Shown: positions 51,951-54,547 of the stretch, piece after piece
How positions within the stretch are numbered: the stretch's first letter is position 1
Layout: every line of letters starts with the position of its first letter
Origin: Nitrososphaerota archaeon
GTDB lineage: Archaea > Thermoproteota > Nitrososphaeria > Nitrososphaerales > Nitrosopumilaceae
Length of the DNA stretch: 54,547 nt
Direction: 5' to 3'
NCBI GenBank assembly: GCA_021323705.1
Contig: JAJPKL010000025.1
Span: 1-54,547 of the forward strand
Notes under the pieces: model-generated
Database searches by the model: none
Seen by the model: only the letters and a program-made list of their open reading frames with translations
What the model was told of the DNA's origin: nothing
Program-made: the position numbers and the translations under genes

Positions 51951-54547
51951 CTATGGTAGAACCGAAACTAGCGGCACTGCTTCCCTTAGATACTTTACCT
52001 TCAACAGAGTCTTTTCTTCCAAGTCTATCTGTTCAATGCCGCCTTTTTGTATGGTCACCTTCCATGGCCCAACTATTGGCTCAGACGAGGTAATCGTAAA
52101 TCTCTGGATCACAGCACCGGTGCCAGAGTACTGGATGTTGTACGCATGATTGTTTACATTGACGGTTACAAACCTCTCTCCCTGCTTGACGGTGGAATTT
52201 CCTACGATGCAGTAAGCAGATCCTATCAAACATGTACCGCTAGGCGATACTACCTTGAAGGTAAGATTGCCAGTGTTGTAAAATGACGAATACATGATGT
52301 ACGGTCTTGCAGTTGTATTTCCATCAATTCCAACAAAGTCCTGTACCGAAGTAAGATTGGACAATGGTATGGATACCGTAATTGGATATGTGTTGATGTT
52401 TACTTGCTTTGAAGCAAACGTAGTGTTGTAGAACTGGGCCTCTACCTGTACTGGATATGAGGTGGCATTGAATATCTTGGGTACAGTCCACTCTAGCTGC
52501 AATACTGAAGTTCCGTTTTCAAACAACTGGTTGGCATATGACGACACTACAGTACCATTTACTACAAGAGATACAGTTCCAAATATTGTTCCATTCGCAT
52601 TGTTTTGTACATATATTGTTGGACTCTGCACACTTCCCTCCGCTATGTTTTGGTTCATCTCAAAGCCTACGGTGCCGTTAATTGCAAACGGAGGCATTAC
52701 GCCAATTGAATATCTGCTAGACTCTGCAGTAATCTGGTCTGTGTTTCTTACCCAAACCCAATAAGTTATGCCTGGCTCTGTCATCTGATCTCTTGGTATG
52801 GTACCTGAGATGACATATGTGTTTGACATGTTGGTGCCAGTAACATTCATCTTTGCTGCGATGTATCCTGTCTCATTCTGTCCTGCTTGTACGAATCTAA
52901 TCTCGGCACGGTCGATAGGTGTTGGACTGTAAATTATGCTAGATGCTGACAGTGTCTCGTTTGACACATACTGTGTCGTGGCATTGGCTGCAAGTATCTT
53001 TGATTGGTTTCCTACTTGGAATTTGACATCAAATATCTTCGGTGCCATAGGTGAGTACTTGCCAACCTCTGGAATTTCTGCATAGCTTACTGTCCTTTCA
53101 CACTTTGTGATGTCTACTCTTGATGTGATGTAATCGGTACCGTTTGCTTCTTTGATTAGCAAGTTAAATGACTTGAATTGAGGTCGTAGCGGTGCCTCGT
53201 ATACCGTGATGTGTTGACGCGTAAGGTTTAGCAGTGACGCATATGGCTGCATTGGGGATATGGTAGCATCTACTATGCCTACCGGCGTTCGTAGTATTAC
53301 ATCTGGCAATATCTCTGATTTGCTCCCAACAACTATCTCTGTCTTGTACTGGTTGCATACATCATAGCTTACTTGGTATAGTGTAAGGTCTGGCGTTATT
53401 GTTCCACCAAGTCCTGCTGCTCCAATTGCACCTGATATTGTTACGCCTGTGGCATATCCTCCACCTGAAGATAGTGCTGGCGGAGCAGGTGGTGCAGGTG
53501 GAGCATGTAGTGACCAAGTAACAAACTCTGAAAAGTGATTGGTCCAGACTACTAGGTTTCTACCCTGTAATTCCTTGCACTCGTTTGCTCCTACAGGGAT
53601 CGCATTATTGACACATGATAGCGTTATCTCTCTTACTACGTTGCCATATGTGAATCCAACCGAGTTTCCCGATTCTCCAAAGAATGTTATCTTTGACGGC
53701 TTGCTAGACTCTATTGTAGTGCTGCCATTTCCTGCCTCAAACTGTGTTACAATCGTACTGACTTTTCCTGGAGTTACTGGGAGAACAAGCGGATTGGAAA
53801 GAATTGTTGGTAGATTAAACAACGCGTTCCATGATGCCGGACCACTAAGATCGGTATCAGGCTGAATCATTACTTGTAATTCAGTAGAGCCGTCTCCATT
53901 TGTATCCTTGTTGATTGTAAGGCCGTTTGAAATGTGTACTGTGCTTTTTAGCGCAGTCTGTGTCATTATCATGGAATAGTCTGATGAGCTACTCTTTACA
54001 GCAAACGGTATGTTTACTGTACTTAGCTGAACTGAGGGGCTTGATACTACAAGTCTTGGTTGTGACGGCACTAGGTTGATGGTAGGCTCAAAAGGCATCA
54101 CCAACCTCTGGTCTGAGGCCAAGTTCCTTGCATGTGCAATACCTTCAACTACATCAAGCGATTCACTAAGGCTGGATATTGACTGCTTTGAACGTGAAAC
54201 CGTGTCAGAGACTGTCATGGGTTCTATCAGTGTTGCAAATGCATTCATTTGTCTGGTATTAGAATCTGTAATGTTTACTGATTCAGACAAATATGCCGCA
54301 GCTGATTTTTGCGGAACGATTGTTTCGTTTAGTGGAATGGATTCTACAAGCGAACTAGTTCTACTTGACTGAGTCAATGTGATATCAGACAAAGCTATGG
54401 GTTCTGAGATTGATTTGATTGCAGCCAATTGATGCGTTACAGTTCCATCATCAAGAGACAATGATTCTGATGCTGATACCGTATATGCTGATCTTACCTC
54501 GACTGTGCCATCGTTGATGGATAGACTCTCAGTGATCGGCATCATAC
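51951..54547 (-). CDS. Large cell-surface repeat protein, 5' end outside window
   Basis: At least 864 residues, open at the window edge. The N-terminal part has about seven repeats of about 20 residues, each with a '(S/I)E(S/P)xxxxD' core (for example SESLSLDDG), followed by beta-rich segments, a Pro/Gly-rich stretch with 'APPAPPALSSGGGY', and a long C-terminal region with many NxT/S sites and domain-like spacing. No membrane anchor is visible near the C-terminus. The look is of archaeal S-layer or adhesin proteins. Confidence 0.85.
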   Translation of the reverse strand, partial: MMPITESLSINDGTVEVRSAYTVSASESLSLDDGTVTHQLAAIKSISEPIALSDITLTQSSRTSSLVESIPLNETIVPQKSAAAYLSESVNITDSNTRQMNAFATLIEPMTVSDTVSRSKQSISSLSESLDVVEGIAHARNLASDQRLVMPFEPTINLVPSQPRLVVSSPSVQLSTVNIPFAVKSSSSDYSMIMTQTALKSTVHISNGLTINKDTNGDGSTELQVMIQPDTDLSGPASWNALFNLPTILSNPLVLPVTPGKVSTIVTQFEAGNGSTTIESSKPSKITFFGESGNSVGFTYGNVVREITLSCVNNAIPVGANECKELQGRNLVVWTNHFSEFVTWSLHAPPAPPAPPALSSGGGYATGVTISGAIGAAGLGGTITPDLTLYQVSYDVCNQYKTEIVVGSKSEILPDVILRTPVGIVDATISPMQPYASLLNLTRQHITVYEAPLRPQFKSFNLLIKEANGTDYITSRVDITKCERTVSYAEIPEVGKYSPMAPKIFDVKFQVGNQSKILAANATTQYVSNETLSASSIIYSPTPIDRAEIRFVQAGQNETGYIAAKMNVTGTNMSNTYVISGTIPRDQMTEPGITYWVWVRNTDQITAESSRYSIGVMPPFAINGTVGFEMNQNIAEGSVQSPTIYVQNNANGTIFGTVSLVVNGTVVSSYANQLFENGTSVLQLEWTVPKIFNATSYPVQVEAQFYNTTFASKQVNINTYPITVSIPLSNLTSVQDFVGIDGNTTARPYIMYSSFYNTGNLTFKVVSPSGTCLIGSAYCIVGNSTVKQGERFVTVNVNNHAYNIQYSGTGAVIQRFTITSSEPIVGPWKVTIQKGGIEQIDLEEKTLLKVKYLREAVPLVSVLP
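54110..54535 (-). repeat. About seven 60-base tandem repeats
   Basis: The coding repeats of the surface protein: successive units of about 20 codons with an 'SE-S-(L/I)-x-x-(D/N)' core. They are diverged in bases, so they are old, and may continue beyond the window. Confidence 0.75.

Noticed and set aside
1-54547. CRISPR array, insertion sequence or prophage
   Set aside because: I saw no spaced direct repeats, transposase or integrase genes, or terminal inverted repeats; the only phage-like signal is the tail-fibre-like segment.

Overview
The window reads as an AT-rich, gene-dense stretch of chromosome from a Thaumarchaeota/Nitrososphaerota archaeon, most likely of the Nitrosopumilales (ammonia-oxidising) type. 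The evidence is the archaeal gene set: FEN1, CdvA, a PIN-ATPase-KH protein, archaeal ProRS and ArgRS, TrmI, proteasome beta, CofE, archaeal phosphoglycolate phosphatase, family-4 UDG, a DRG GTPase and an intron-containing tRNA. It also has many small winged-helix regulators, TATA boxes about 26 bases before start codons (leaderless genes) and frequent GTG/TTG starts. No ammonia-oxidation gene lies here, so the physiology is inferred. About 62 protein genes, one tRNA and one candidate small RNA fill the window. No stretch longer than about 210 bases lacks a gene.

Layout. 1-8 kb: a JAMM metalloprotease cut by the window edge, a long coiled-coil protein, small winged-helix, zinc and ribbon-helix-helix proteins, tRNA-Ser(CGA) with a 15-base intron, FEN1, a tandem ThyX-like protein and the division protein CdvA. 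8-20 kb: an acyl-CoA synthetase, an MntR-like regulator, a PINA-like ATPase, a response regulator/HPt/histidine kinase set, a tldD-udg-aag run, and an HtrA protease with a collagen-like stalk. 20-26 kb: a cupredoxin-fold protein lacking copper ligands, ProRS, a SerB-like phosphatase, CofE and a PHP protein. 25.6-33.4 kb: sulfur and redox genes (TusA, cysteine synthase, thioredoxin reductase, Thi4, sulfite/nitrite reductase, rhodanese) with inositol-phosphate synthase.

33-38 kb: a TPR protein, a 471-residue protein carrying 100 uninterrupted Gly-X-Y triplets, a candidate structured RNA, a 45-residue Lys/Arg-rich protein, a zinc ribbon and a DRG GTPase. 38.8-45.2 kb: a forward run of housekeeping genes (phosphoglycolate phosphatase, ArgRS, TrmI, NnrD, M20 peptidase, proteasome beta). 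45-50.5 kb: a PUA protein with homoserine dehydrogenase, a TauE-type transporter, and a MaoC-like/tandem-SDR pair. 50.6 kb to the end: two large cell-surface proteins, one with a phage-tail-fibre-like motif and one with about 20-residue tandem repeats running off the window.

The strongest leads are the two collagen-like proteins (one a membrane-anchored HtrA), the three-hairpin RNA beside an overlooked basic protein, the proteasome beta subunit with Ala at the catalytic Thr1 position, the tandem ThyX-like and tandem SDR proteins with degenerate active sites, the cupredoxin without its Cys and first His ligands, and a TusA gene that seems to start at ATT.
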